Assembly: GCA_035720425.1 (NCBI GenBank)
Contig: DASTOB010000164.1
Coordinates: 1-11,809 of the forward strand
From: DASTOB01 sp035720425
GTDB lineage: Bacteria > Chloroflexota > Limnocylindria > Limnocylindrales > CSP1-4
Reading direction: 5' to 3'
Length of the DNA: 11,809 nt
Part shown: positions 1 through 6,171 of the stretch, piece by piece
Numbering within the stretch: position 1 is the stretch's first letter
How the letters are laid out: every line of letters starts with the position of its first letter
Notes under the pieces: generated by a model
Told to the model about the DNA's origin: nothing
The model's database searches: none
What the model saw: the letters and a program-made list of their open reading frames with translations, nothing else
Position numbers and translations under genes: made by a program

Positions 1-1
1 T

Positions 2-442
2 GCCCCGGACCCTGACGACGACAGCCGGATAGATGACGCGGACCCCCCGACCGACAACCCGCTCCTCCCCACCATCGAACCGCCCGACCCGGCCGCCTGG
101 CCGACGCTCGAGCCGGCCGACGTCGAGCTCGCCCTCCGCTACCTGACCGACTATCGGGTCATCGTCGTCGCGGAGTCGGGCCGGCCGGATATGGTGGACG
201 TCGCCGCGCAGGCGGCGGGCTACGGCGAGGCAGCGCTCATCGTCCTCACGGCGCGCGGCGGCGACGGTCCGCCCGGGGCGACGGTGATCGAACAGCCGGA
301 CGCGGATCCCGACGGCGCGTTCGCGACGCTCGTCGGCACGCTCGCGGCCGACCTCGACGCGGGTGCGCTTCCGGACGACGGGATCACCGGCGAGGCGGCC
401 CGCCTCGGCTGGTCGCGCAGCGAGGACGAACCGGCGGACTGA
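2..442 (+). CDS. C-terminal part of an unidentified protein, possibly PfkB-like carbohydrate kinase
   Basis: The reading frame is open from the left edge to a TGA at 440-442, so the true start lies outside the window and 146 codons are visible. The visible part begins with an acidic, proline-rich stretch. It continues into an alpha/beta segment (LRYLTDYRVIVVAE, then AALIVLTARGG) and a segment DADPDGAFATLVGTLAADLD followed by a helix. That order (beta strand, Gly-rich turn, D-x-D-x-x-G-A-F, helix) recalls the C-terminal DTTGAGDAF anion-hole and catalytic region of PfkB/ribokinase enzymes. Here the GAGD motif is degraded to DPDGAF, so catalysis is doubtful. This family call is a guess from pattern only. 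It converges on the SRAP gene with six bases between the stop codons and no visible terminator. Confidence 0.6.
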   Translation, partial: APDPDDDSRIDDADPPTDNPLLPTIEPPDPAAWPTLEPADVELALRYLTDYRVIVVAESGRPDMVDVAAQAAGYGEAALIVLTARGGDGPPGATVIEQPDADPDGAFATLVGTLAADLDAGALPDDGITGEAARLGWSRSEDEPAD

Positions 443-448
443 CCGGCC

Positions 449-1123
449 CTACGCCGGCAGGCGCTCGATCAGCTCAGGACCATCCCGCCGCACGTCGTTG
501 ACGAGGCGCGGCACCGCGTGGATCTCGAGCGGCAACCCGTCGTCCGGCGCGAGCAGCCCGTGGAGTTCGCCGAGGTCGCGCGCCGAAGGGTCCAGCCACC
601 GCTCCCAGGCGTCATCCGGCACCACCACCGGCATCCGATCGTGGAGTGTCGATACGAGAAGGTTCGGGGCGGACGTGACGATCGTGAAGGTGCGCCGCAC
701 GACGCCGTCGGCCGGATCCCGCCAGCCGGACCACAACCCCGCCAGGGCGAGCGGCCGCCCGTCCGTTCGGACGACCCGGTACGGCTGGCGCACGGCTCCC
801 TCCCGGCGCCACTCGTAGAACGAGTCGACCGGGACGAGGCAGCGCCGTTGCGCGAACGACTCGCGGAACGCCGGGCTCGACCCAACCGTCTCCGCCCGCG
901 CGTTGATCCGCCGCGCGGCGCCGCGCGCATCATCCGACCAGTGGGGCACGAGGCCCCACCGGTAGCGGACGATCGCCCGCCGCTCGTCGCGCTGGACGAC
1001 GACGGCCGCCTCGTCGGTCGGGGCGACGTTGTACCGACCGCCGGGGTCGTCAGCCAGGTCGGTCGCCCCGAAGATCTCCGCCAACTCGGAGGTACTGCGC
1101 TCCTGGGTGAACCGTCCGCACAC
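449..1123 (-). CDS. yedK: SRAP domain protein (YedK/HMCES-type abasic-site DNA-protein crosslinker)
   Basis: A 224-residue protein, close to the 222 of E. coli YedK. Members use Cys2 to form a thiazolidine crosslink with abasic sites in single-stranded DNA and so shield them during replication. The start must be the GTG at 1121-1123, because maturation exposes the next residue, Cys2, in CGRFT. An upstream in-frame start would add 51 residues and bury it. Visible family residues: Cys2, Asn32 in RYNVAPT, RWGLVPHW at 55-62, INARAET at 73-79, the catalytic Glu104 in FYEW, and His161 in LHDRMPV. All active-site positions are present, so the protein should be functional. The start is preceded by a -10-like TAGACT seven bases upstream, suggesting a leaderless mRNA. 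It diverges from the rhomboid gene with 43 bp between start codons. Function follows from the family. Confidence 0.95.
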   Translation of the reverse strand: MCGRFTQERSTSELAEIFGATDLADDPGGRYNVAPTDEAAVVVQRDERRAIVRYRWGLVPHWSDDARGAARRINARAETVGSSPAFRESFAQRRCLVPVDSFYEWRREGAVRQPYRVVRTDGRPLALAGLWSGWRDPADGVVRRTFTIVTSAPNLLVSTLHDRMPVVVPDDAWERWLDPSARDLGELHGLLAPDDGLPLEIHAVPRLVNDVRRDGPELIERLPA

Positions 1124-1130
1124 GCCCCGA

Positions 1131-1136
1131 AGTCTA
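1131..1136 (-). promoter_or_regulatory. Leaderless -10 box of the SRAP gene
   Basis: On the minus strand the sequence reads TAGACT, then seven bases, then the GTG start. A TANNNT at this distance puts transcription initiation at or next to the start codon, and no Shine-Dalgarno is present. It lies exactly 17 bp from the -10 box of the divergent rhomboid gene, so each hexamer occupies the other's -35 position. Confidence 0.5.
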
Positions 1137-1153
1137 GCCGCGGGCATCTCCTG

Positions 1154-1159
1154 TACAGT
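1154..1159 (+). promoter_or_regulatory. Leaderless -10 box of the rhomboid gene
   Basis: TACAGT is followed by seven bases and the ATG at 1167. No ribosome binding site can be seen, which fits a leaderless transcript starting at the ATG. The hexamer is part of the short palindrome CTGTACAG (1151-1158). Confidence 0.5.
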
Positions 1160-1166
1160 CGGGTCG

Positions 1167-2495
1167 ATGGAGCAACCACCCGCGCAGGGCGCCCGCCCGG
1201 CCCCGGAGCTGCTGGTCGAGGGGCCCCTGTCGCGGGAGGCGGCGCGGGCGATCCTCGAGCGCGCGGCGGAACTCATCGAGAGCGGGGATTTCCGCGACGC
1301 GGCGACTCACTACCGGCGGGTCATCGGCTTCGACGACCCTGTCGTCACGGCGGCGGCCCTGCTCGGGCTCGGCGAGTCGCTCTACCGGCTCGACCAGGAC
1401 GACGCGGCGATCGCGACGTGGGAGTCGATCCTCGAGCTGGTCGAGACGCCGAGCACGTACCACGCCTGGCGGAACATCGCCGCCGCGCGCGTCCGCGAGG
1501 GCGACCTGGGCGGCGCGATCGCCGCCTACCGCGAGGCGGACAAGCGTGCCCCCCTGGCCGACAAGGCGGAGATCGCGAACCGTCTCGGCTGGCTGGCCAA
1601 GGAGAGCGGCGACACGCGCGCGTCGCGCCGCTACTTCGCTGCCGGACGGGGCGGTGGCCCGGCGCTCCCGCTCACGTGGATCATCATCGGCCTCACCGTC
1701 GTCGTGTCGTTCACGGCGTTCTCCGCCCCGGACGAGGTCGGCTTCGGCCCGCTCCTGCTCGACAAGCTCGCTGTCGCGAACGGCGAGTACTGGCGGCTGT
1801 GGACGGTGACCCTCGTTCATGCCTCGCTGCCGCACCTGTTCTTCAACATGTTCGCGCTCTACCTCGCCGGGCCGCTCGTCGAGACGCTCTATGGGTCGCG
1901 CCTCTTCCTGCTCTTCTACCTGCTCTGCGCGGCGGCCGGCTCGATCGCGAGCTTCGTGTTCGGCGGCAACGCGCCGGCGGTCGGCGCGTCCGGCGCGATC
2001 TTCGGGCTGTTCGGCCTCCTGCTCGCGGCGTCGCGGACCCACCACCCGGTGATCGATCGCCGCGGCCGGGCGCTCATCGGCCAGGTCGGCATGCTCATCC
2101 TCATCAACCTCGTCATCGGCTTCGTCATCCCGCGGATCGACAACGCCGCCCATATCGGTGGACTCGTCGCGGGGCTTTGGCTGGGCTTCCTCATCGTCCC
2201 GGGCAAGGTGCCGACGCTGCGCAGCCTGTGGACCCGTCCGACCGATACGGGCGCACGCCCCGACACGAGCCCGATCGAGGCGTCCGGCGAGCGCTCGATG
2301 CTCCTTCCGATGCTCGGGGTGGCGGCGCTCATCGTCGTGCTCGTCGTCGGGGTCGTGCTCGGTACCGACGCGCGCCGACCGGGTCGTGCGTCGAGCACGG
2401 CGGACGGCGGTCAGGTCGCGCTCGTCGTGACCGATGGCACGAGCGGCAGGACGACGCCCACTCTCGCTCCGCGCGGGGCGAGATTCTCGGCGTAG
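1167..2495 (+). CDS. TPR-rhomboid fusion, intramembrane serine protease
   Basis: A 442-residue protein. Residues about 20-160 are paired helices of TPR type (SGDFRDAATHYRRVI, then DDAAIATWESILEL, then GDLGGAIAAYREADKRAP). A rhomboid core follows, with about six membrane segments at roughly 170-187, 219-237, 245-264, 275-290, 302-320 and 326-345. The catalytic dyad is visible: Ser275 in GASG and His329 in NAAHIGG. So are the conserved His223 and Asn227 of HLFFN. An extra hydrophobic helix lies at 378-399, followed by a polar tail. It should cleave transmembrane substrates within the bilayer, while the TPR domain, N-terminal to the first helix and probably cytosolic, may select partners. An in-frame start at 1029 would run back through the SRAP gene. 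The ATG at 1167 is preferred because of the -10 box just before it. The last 85 bp overlap the end of the histidine kinase gene on the other strand. Confidence 0.93.
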   Translation: MEQPPAQGARPAPELLVEGPLSREAARAILERAAELIESGDFRDAATHYRRVIGFDDPVVTAAALLGLGESLYRLDQDDAAIATWESILELVETPSTYHAWRNIAAARVREGDLGGAIAAYREADKRAPLADKAEIANRLGWLAKESGDTRASRRYFAAGRGGGPALPLTWIIIGLTVVVSFTAFSAPDEVGFGPLLLDKLAVANGEYWRLWTVTLVHASLPHLFFNMFALYLAGPLVETLYGSRLFLLFYLLCAAAGSIASFVFGGNAPAVGASGAIFGLFGLLLAASRTHHPVIDRRGRALIGQVGMLILINLVIGFVIPRIDNAAHIGGLVAGLWLGFLIVPGKVPTLRSLWTRPTDTGARPDTSPIEASGERSMLLPMLGVAALIVVLVVGVVLGTDARRPGRASSTADGGQVALVVTDGTSGRTTPTLAPRGARFSA

Positions 2496-3853
2496 GCCCA
2501 GCCACCGTGCGCCTCGGCAAGCTCGCGCACGATCGCGAGGCCTAGCCCGGAACCTGAGCCGCTCCGGGCGGGATCGGCCCGGAAGAAGCGCTCGAAGGCC
2601 CGGTCGGTCGTGCCGGGCGGGAAGCCGGGTCCGTCGTCCGACACCGACAGCGCGACGGCGTCGCCGCCGCCATCCCCACCGCCGTCCTCGGCGCCCGTTC
2701 CCCTGGCCGACCGAACCGCCCGCGCGTCGAGCCAGACGTGCCCGCCGGGGGGCGCCGAACGAAGCGCGTTCTCGACGAGGTTGGCGAGGATCCGCTCGAC
2801 GGCCACGCGGTCGGCGGCGAACGGCGGGGCGGCGTCGCTCGCGATGGCCTCTATCGCCACGCCGGCGGCCTCGGCCCGGGGCCCGAATCGCTCCGCCGTC
2901 GTGGCGATGAGCGTCGCCGCGTCGAGCTGCTCCGGGCGCAGGACGGCGGAGCCCTCGCGGAGCGCCTCGATCGTGCCGAGCTCCGCGACGAGCCGCTCGA
3001 GCCGCTCCGCCTCGTCGGCGATCGCGGCGGCTGCCCGCTCCGCGTCCGGGCCGGTCGCCGTCCCGTCACCGAGCGCGGCGGCGAACCCGGAGATGACCGT
3101 CAGGGGCGTGCGCAGGTCATGCCGGAGGTGGGCGAGCAGCTCGCGCTCGCGCGCACGACTCGCCTCGAGCTCGCCGGCCATCGCGTTGAACCGCTCGGTG
3201 AGCTCGCGCACCTCCGCCGGACCGGCCAGCGGGAGCGGGTCATGGGCGCCCGATGGAAGGTCCGCGGTCGCACTCGCGAGGCGGCGCAGGGGGCGGCCGA
3301 CCGACCGGGCGAGCAGGACGGCCAGCGGTCCACCGACCGCGAGGCCGACGAGGAGCACGAGCGGCAGCGAGCGGCCGACGTCGGCCAGCGCCTGGGCGCC
3401 GGACCGGTCCGGCTGGACGAACGCGACCGCCCGGGGTCCCGTTCCGCGCGCCCGCAGGATCGTGGCCGCATAGACGACCCGTTCGTCGTCGATGACCGCC
3501 GCCCCCTGGACGACGTCGCCGCGCGCGGTCGCCGCGTCGAGCGCGAGAGACCCACCGGCCGGCGAGCCGTTCAGGTTGACCAGCGATCCGTCCGCGGTCA
3601 CGAGCAGCACGTCCGTGCCGCCGCGGGCCAGGCGGACGCGAACCTCCTCGATCGTGCCGCGGAAGTCGCCGTCGACGATGCTCTGGCGAACCTGCGGCAG
3701 GAGGCTGTCCGCGAGGTCCGCGAGACTGGCCTGCGCGGCGTCCGAGTGGAGCGAGCGGAGCGCGACGAACGTGGCGGCGCCGACGGCGAGCATGACGGCG
3801 AGGCCGACGACGACGAAGGCGGCCACGATCCGCCCGGTCAGGCTGCGCGGCAC
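2411..3853 (-). CDS. Two-component sensor histidine kinase (HAMP, HisKA, HATPase)
   Basis: A 480-residue membrane kinase. A first transmembrane helix lies at about 8-31, an extracytoplasmic sensor region at about 32-160, and a second helix at about 163-183. A HAMP linker follows (about 184-235). The phosphoacceptor helix has His245 in LRHDLRTPL. The ATP-binding domain has an N box (ILANLVENAL, 355-364), a G1 box (SDDGPG, 405-410), an F box (FERFF, 420-424) and a G2 box (GSGLGLA, 434-440). All catalytic boxes are intact. It starts with a GTG six bases after the stop of the response regulator gene, so the pair is co-transcribed and the two proteins are presumably partners. A Gly/Asp-rich insertion at 384-398 sits between the N and G1 boxes. 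The signal is unknown. The gene tail overlaps the rhomboid gene head-on. Confidence 0.96.
   Translation of the reverse strand: MPRSLTGRIVAAFVVVGLAVMLAVGAATFVALRSLHSDAAQASLADLADSLLPQVRQSIVDGDFRGTIEEVRVRLARGGTDVLLVTADGSLVNLNGSPAGGSLALDAATARGDVVQGAAVIDDERVVYAATILRARGTGPRAVAFVQPDRSGAQALADVGRSLPLVLLVGLAVGGPLAVLLARSVGRPLRRLASATADLPSGAHDPLPLAGPAEVRELTERFNAMAGELEASRARERELLAHLRHDLRTPLTVISGFAAALGDGTATGPDAERAAAAIADEAERLERLVAELGTIEALREGSAVLRPEQLDAATLIATTAERFGPRAEAAGVAIEAIASDAAPPFAADRVAVERILANLVENALRSAPPGGHVWLDARAVRSARGTGAEDGGGDGGGDAVALSVSDDGPGFPPGTTDRAFERFFRADPARSGSGSGLGLAIVRELAEAHGGWAYAENLAPRGARVGVVLPLVPSVTTSAT
2463..2482. other. Near-perfect palindrome inside the convergent gene overlap
   Basis: CTCGCTCC, GCGC, GGGGCGAG form an eight-pair stem (one G-T wobble) with a four-base loop, or a single cruciform on DNA. 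It lies in the 85 bp where the rhomboid and histidine kinase genes overlap and codes for LAPRGAR on both strands. No T-tract follows on either strand, so it is not a standard intrinsic terminator. It could still help end both convergent transcripts. Confidence 0.5.
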
Positions 3854-3859
3854 GCCCTG

Positions 3860-4576
3860 CTACCCCGCGTCGGAAGGGGACGCCGGCGGTGGGACCGGCT
3901 CGCGTCCCGGCGGGACGAGCCGGTACCCGACGCCGCGGACCGTCTCGATCGGCGGCCCGTCCGAGCCGAGCTTCTTTCGGACTTCCGCCACGTGGACGTC
4001 GACGGTCCGCGTCTCGCCCGGGAAGTCCGTGCCCCAGACGTGTTCGAGGAGGCCGTCGCGGGTGAGCACGGCGCCCGGGTCGCGGGCGAGGGCCGCCAGG
4101 AGGTCGAACTCGCGGGCACGGAGCTCGAGGCGCCGCTCTCCGACGGTCGCCTCGCGGCGGCGGGGGTCGATCCGCAGGGGGCCGACCTCGATCGGGCGAC
4201 CGCCGCGGACGGTGGCCTCCGTCCGGCGCAGGATCGCCTTGACCCGGGCCACGAGGGCGCGCGGGTTGAACGGCTTCGTGACGTAGTCGTCCGCGCCGAG
4301 CTCGAGGCCGACGATCGCGTCGATGTCGTCTGTCCGGGCGGTGAGCATGAGGACGGGCGTGTCGCCGCGGCGGCGGATCTCGCGGCAGACCTCGAACCCG
4401 TCGAGCCCGGGCAGCATGAGGTCGAGCACGACGAGGTCCGGGTCGTGGCGCGCATGGAGCTCGAGCGCCTCCGGCCCGTCCGCGGCGGCGACGACGGCAA
4501 AGCCCTCCTTCTCGAGGTAGAGCCGGAGCAGCTCGATGATGTTGCGCTCGTCGTCGACGACGAGGACGGTCTTCAT
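3860..4576 (-). CDS. OmpR/PhoB-family response regulator
   Basis: A 238-residue regulator. The receiver domain (1-115) has the acidic pocket Asp8-Asp9, phosphoacceptor Asp52 in VLDLMLPG, Thr79 in LTAR, and Lys101 in TKPFNP. The C-terminal winged helix (about 128-227) has the typical LTRDGLLEHVWG, RTVDVHVAEVRKKLG and ETVRGVGYRL. It should be phosphorylated by the histidine kinase encoded directly downstream and then bind direct repeats in target promoters. The ATG at 4574-4576 follows a leaderless-type TATCCT. The Ser/Thr kinase gene upstream ends 64 bp before, in the same direction. A short Pro/Ser-rich tail follows the DNA-binding domain. Regulated genes cannot be told from this window. Confidence 0.97.
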   Translation of the reverse strand: MKTVLVVDDERNIIELLRLYLEKEGFAVVAAADGPEALELHARHDPDLVVLDLMLPGLDGFEVCREIRRRGDTPVLMLTARTDDIDAIVGLELGADDYVTKPFNPRALVARVKAILRRTEATVRGGRPIEVGPLRIDPRRREATVGERRLELRAREFDLLAALARDPGAVLTRDGLLEHVWGTDFPGETRTVDVHVAEVRKKLGSDGPPIETVRGVGYRLVPPGREPVPPPASPSDAG

Positions 4577-4583
4577 GGCGGCG

Positions 4584-4589
4584 AGGATA
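4584..4589 (-). promoter_or_regulatory. Leaderless -10 box of the response regulator gene
   Basis: On the minus strand TATCCT is followed by seven bases (CGCCGCC) and the ATG. This suggests that the two-component pair has its own promoter in the 64 bp after the Ser/Thr kinase gene. No convincing -35 hexamer is seen at 16-18 bp. Confidence 0.5.
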
Positions 4590-4640
4590 CGACGGCCGAT
4601 CGGGCGGACCGGCGTGGATTGTCAGGGGAACGTAATGCGA

Positions 4641-6134
4641 TCAGGAGCCGCCGGCCTCGGCGAGCGCGTTCGTCTCCACCTCGAGCGCGGCGGCTGCCTC
4701 GAGCATCGGGTCGTGGACCTCGTCGCTCAGCTCATCGAGTTCGTCGATCAGGTCGAGGAGCCGCTTCGCCCGATCGTTGGCGCGCTTGAAGTTCCCGTCG
4801 CTGAGGGCGGCCTCGACCTCGTCCGCCACGCGCCGGAGGTCGTTCGCGTCGGGCTGGCGGAGCCCTCCCTCGTTACGGGCGAAATCGATCGAGCGACGCA
4901 CGTCGTCGAGCGCGTCGAAGGCTGGCTGGCGTGGGTCCGGTGTCGACGTCGGGGCGGGAGTCGGCGTCGGCTCCGGTGTCGGCTCCGCGGTCGGCGTCGG
5001 GGTCGGTTCGGCCGACGGGCTCGCCGTCGGCTCCACGACGGCCGATTGGCTTGGGGTGGGGCCGACCGAGCCGGATCGATCCTCGGAGCCGAAGGCGCCG
5101 AGGAGCCAGGCGAGGGCGAGCGCCAAGCCGGCGAACGCAGCCATGGGCAGGAGCGGCGATAGGCGACCGGACCGACGCTCATCGACGGGTCCGCGGACGA
5201 GAACCGTCCGGGCTTCCGTGTCGACCGGCGCGGTCGCGTGCTCGGGCGGCGCGGCGGCGTGTGCCGGCGGCGGCTGCCGGGTTGGCCCGCCCGCACGCCG
5301 CCACCTCCCGAGACCGGCCACGAGATCGGCCGCCAGGCCCAACGGATCCTGCCGACGAAGCGGGTCCGGCCCGAGGGCCGCCGCGATCGGCCCGTCGAAC
5401 GCATCGCCGAGGTGTGGCGCGACCGACGACACCGTTGCCGCGGGCGCGCGACTCGCGGCAACGAGCGCCTCCATCGACGACGCCGGTCGCGGCAGCTGGC
5501 CGGTCAACGCCTGGAACGCGACGACACCGAGGGCATACGCATCGCTCGCGGTCGATGCCTGCCCGCCCCGGACGAGCTCCGGCGCGAGGTACGCGAGCGT
5601 GCCGGCGACCGTCCCCGCCATCGTCAGCGCCGACGCATCGGTCGCCTGCTCCGGTCGGGCGAGGCCGAAGTCGGCCAGCTTCGTCCGGCCGCCGCAGGTC
5701 AGGATGTTGCCGGGCTTCACGTCGCGGTGGACGATGCCGCGGTCGTGCAGGGCGGCTAGGCCCTCGGCCACCGCCGCGAGGACGTGGACGGCGTCATCGG
5801 GCGGCAGCGGTCCGTCGGCCAGTCGGTCGGCGAGGGAACCGCCGTCGCACAACTCCATGACGTAGAACGGCTCGCGCCCGGTCGCCGGGTCGCCCGGCTC
5901 GACGTCGAAGATCGACACGATCGCGGGGTGCCCGGCCGCGGCGAGCGAGCGCGCCTCGCGGTCGAAGCGCGCGGCGAGCGCCGGATCCGCTGCCAGGTTC
6001 GGGAGGAGGACCTTGACGGCGACGTCGCGATCGAGCCGCTCGTCGTGTGCGCGCCAGACCGACGCCATGCCGCCGGCCCCGAGCGGCCCGACGATCCGGT
6101 AGCGGCCCGCGAGCAGGTCCCCCACGATCGGCAT
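4641..6134 (-). CDS. Membrane-anchored PknB-like Ser/Thr protein kinase with extracytoplasmic Pro/Thr linker
   Basis: A 497-residue protein. The kinase domain (about 12-280) has a glycine loop (LGAGGMASVW, 18-27), Lys41 in VAVKV, Glu60 in the C helix, HRDVKPGN with Asp138, DFG at 155-157, and APE at 184-186, so it is complete and active-looking. A Pro/Ala-rich juxtamembrane stretch leads to one membrane helix (about 329-348). Outside lie a Pro/Thr/Glu low-complexity linker (about 359-402, built from PTP and EPT units, reflected in a hexamer-like repeat of GTCGGC in the DNA) and an acidic, all-helical C-terminal domain (403-497) in place of the PASTA repeats of PknB. That domain recalls FIMAH-like helical modules, but I cannot assign it. 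The start at ATG 6132-6134 is set by the leaderless box TACGCT. It diverges from the MetE-like gene and precedes the two-component genes. Confidence 0.95.
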   Translation of the reverse strand: MPIVGDLLAGRYRIVGPLGAGGMASVWRAHDERLDRDVAVKVLLPNLAADPALAARFDREARSLAAAGHPAIVSIFDVEPGDPATGREPFYVMELCDGGSLADRLADGPLPPDDAVHVLAAVAEGLAALHDRGIVHRDVKPGNILTCGGRTKLADFGLARPEQATDASALTMAGTVAGTLAYLAPELVRGGQASTASDAYALGVVAFQALTGQLPRPASSMEALVAASRAPAATVSSVAPHLGDAFDGPIAAALGPDPLRRQDPLGLAADLVAGLGRWRRAGGPTRQPPPAHAAAPPEHATAPVDTEARTVLVRGPVDERRSGRLSPLLPMAAFAGLALALAWLLGAFGSEDRSGSVGPTPSQSAVVEPTASPSAEPTPTPTAEPTPEPTPTPAPTSTPDPRQPAFDALDDVRRSIDFARNEGGLRQPDANDLRRVADEVEAALSDGNFKRANDRAKRLLDLIDELDELSDEVHDPMLEAAAALEVETNALAEAGGS

Positions 6135-6141
6135 GTGGCCG

Positions 6142-6147
6142 AGCGTA
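6142..6147 (-). promoter_or_regulatory. Leaderless -10 box of the Ser/Thr kinase gene
   Basis: On the minus strand TACGCT is followed by seven bases and the ATG of the kinase. It lies only 10 bp from the -10 box of the divergent operon, so the two RNA polymerase footprints must overlap. Confidence 0.5.
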
Positions 6148-6157
6148 CTCGATGCGC

Positions 6158-6163
6158 TAGGAT
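6158..6163 (+). promoter_or_regulatory. Leaderless -10 box of the MetE-like / DUF385 / aminotransferase operon
   Basis: TAGGAT is followed by eight bases and the GTG start at 6172. No Shine-Dalgarno is seen. This is the only promoter-like site before the three overlapping genes that follow. Confidence 0.45.
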
Positions 6164-6171
6164 CGGGTGCC

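Noticed and set aside
1151..1158. LexA box at CTGTACAG before the SRAP gene
   Set aside because: It lacks the N8 spacing of the CTGT-N8-ACAG type and does not match the CGAAC-type box. It is better explained as part of the -10 hexamer.
518..4789. Long open frames antisense to or out of frame with the SRAP, rhomboid, histidine kinase and regulator genes (for example 518-2545 + and 2738-4789 +)
   Set aside because: Arg/Pro/Ala-rich products without domains. They are mirror frames of well-identified genes in GC-rich DNA.
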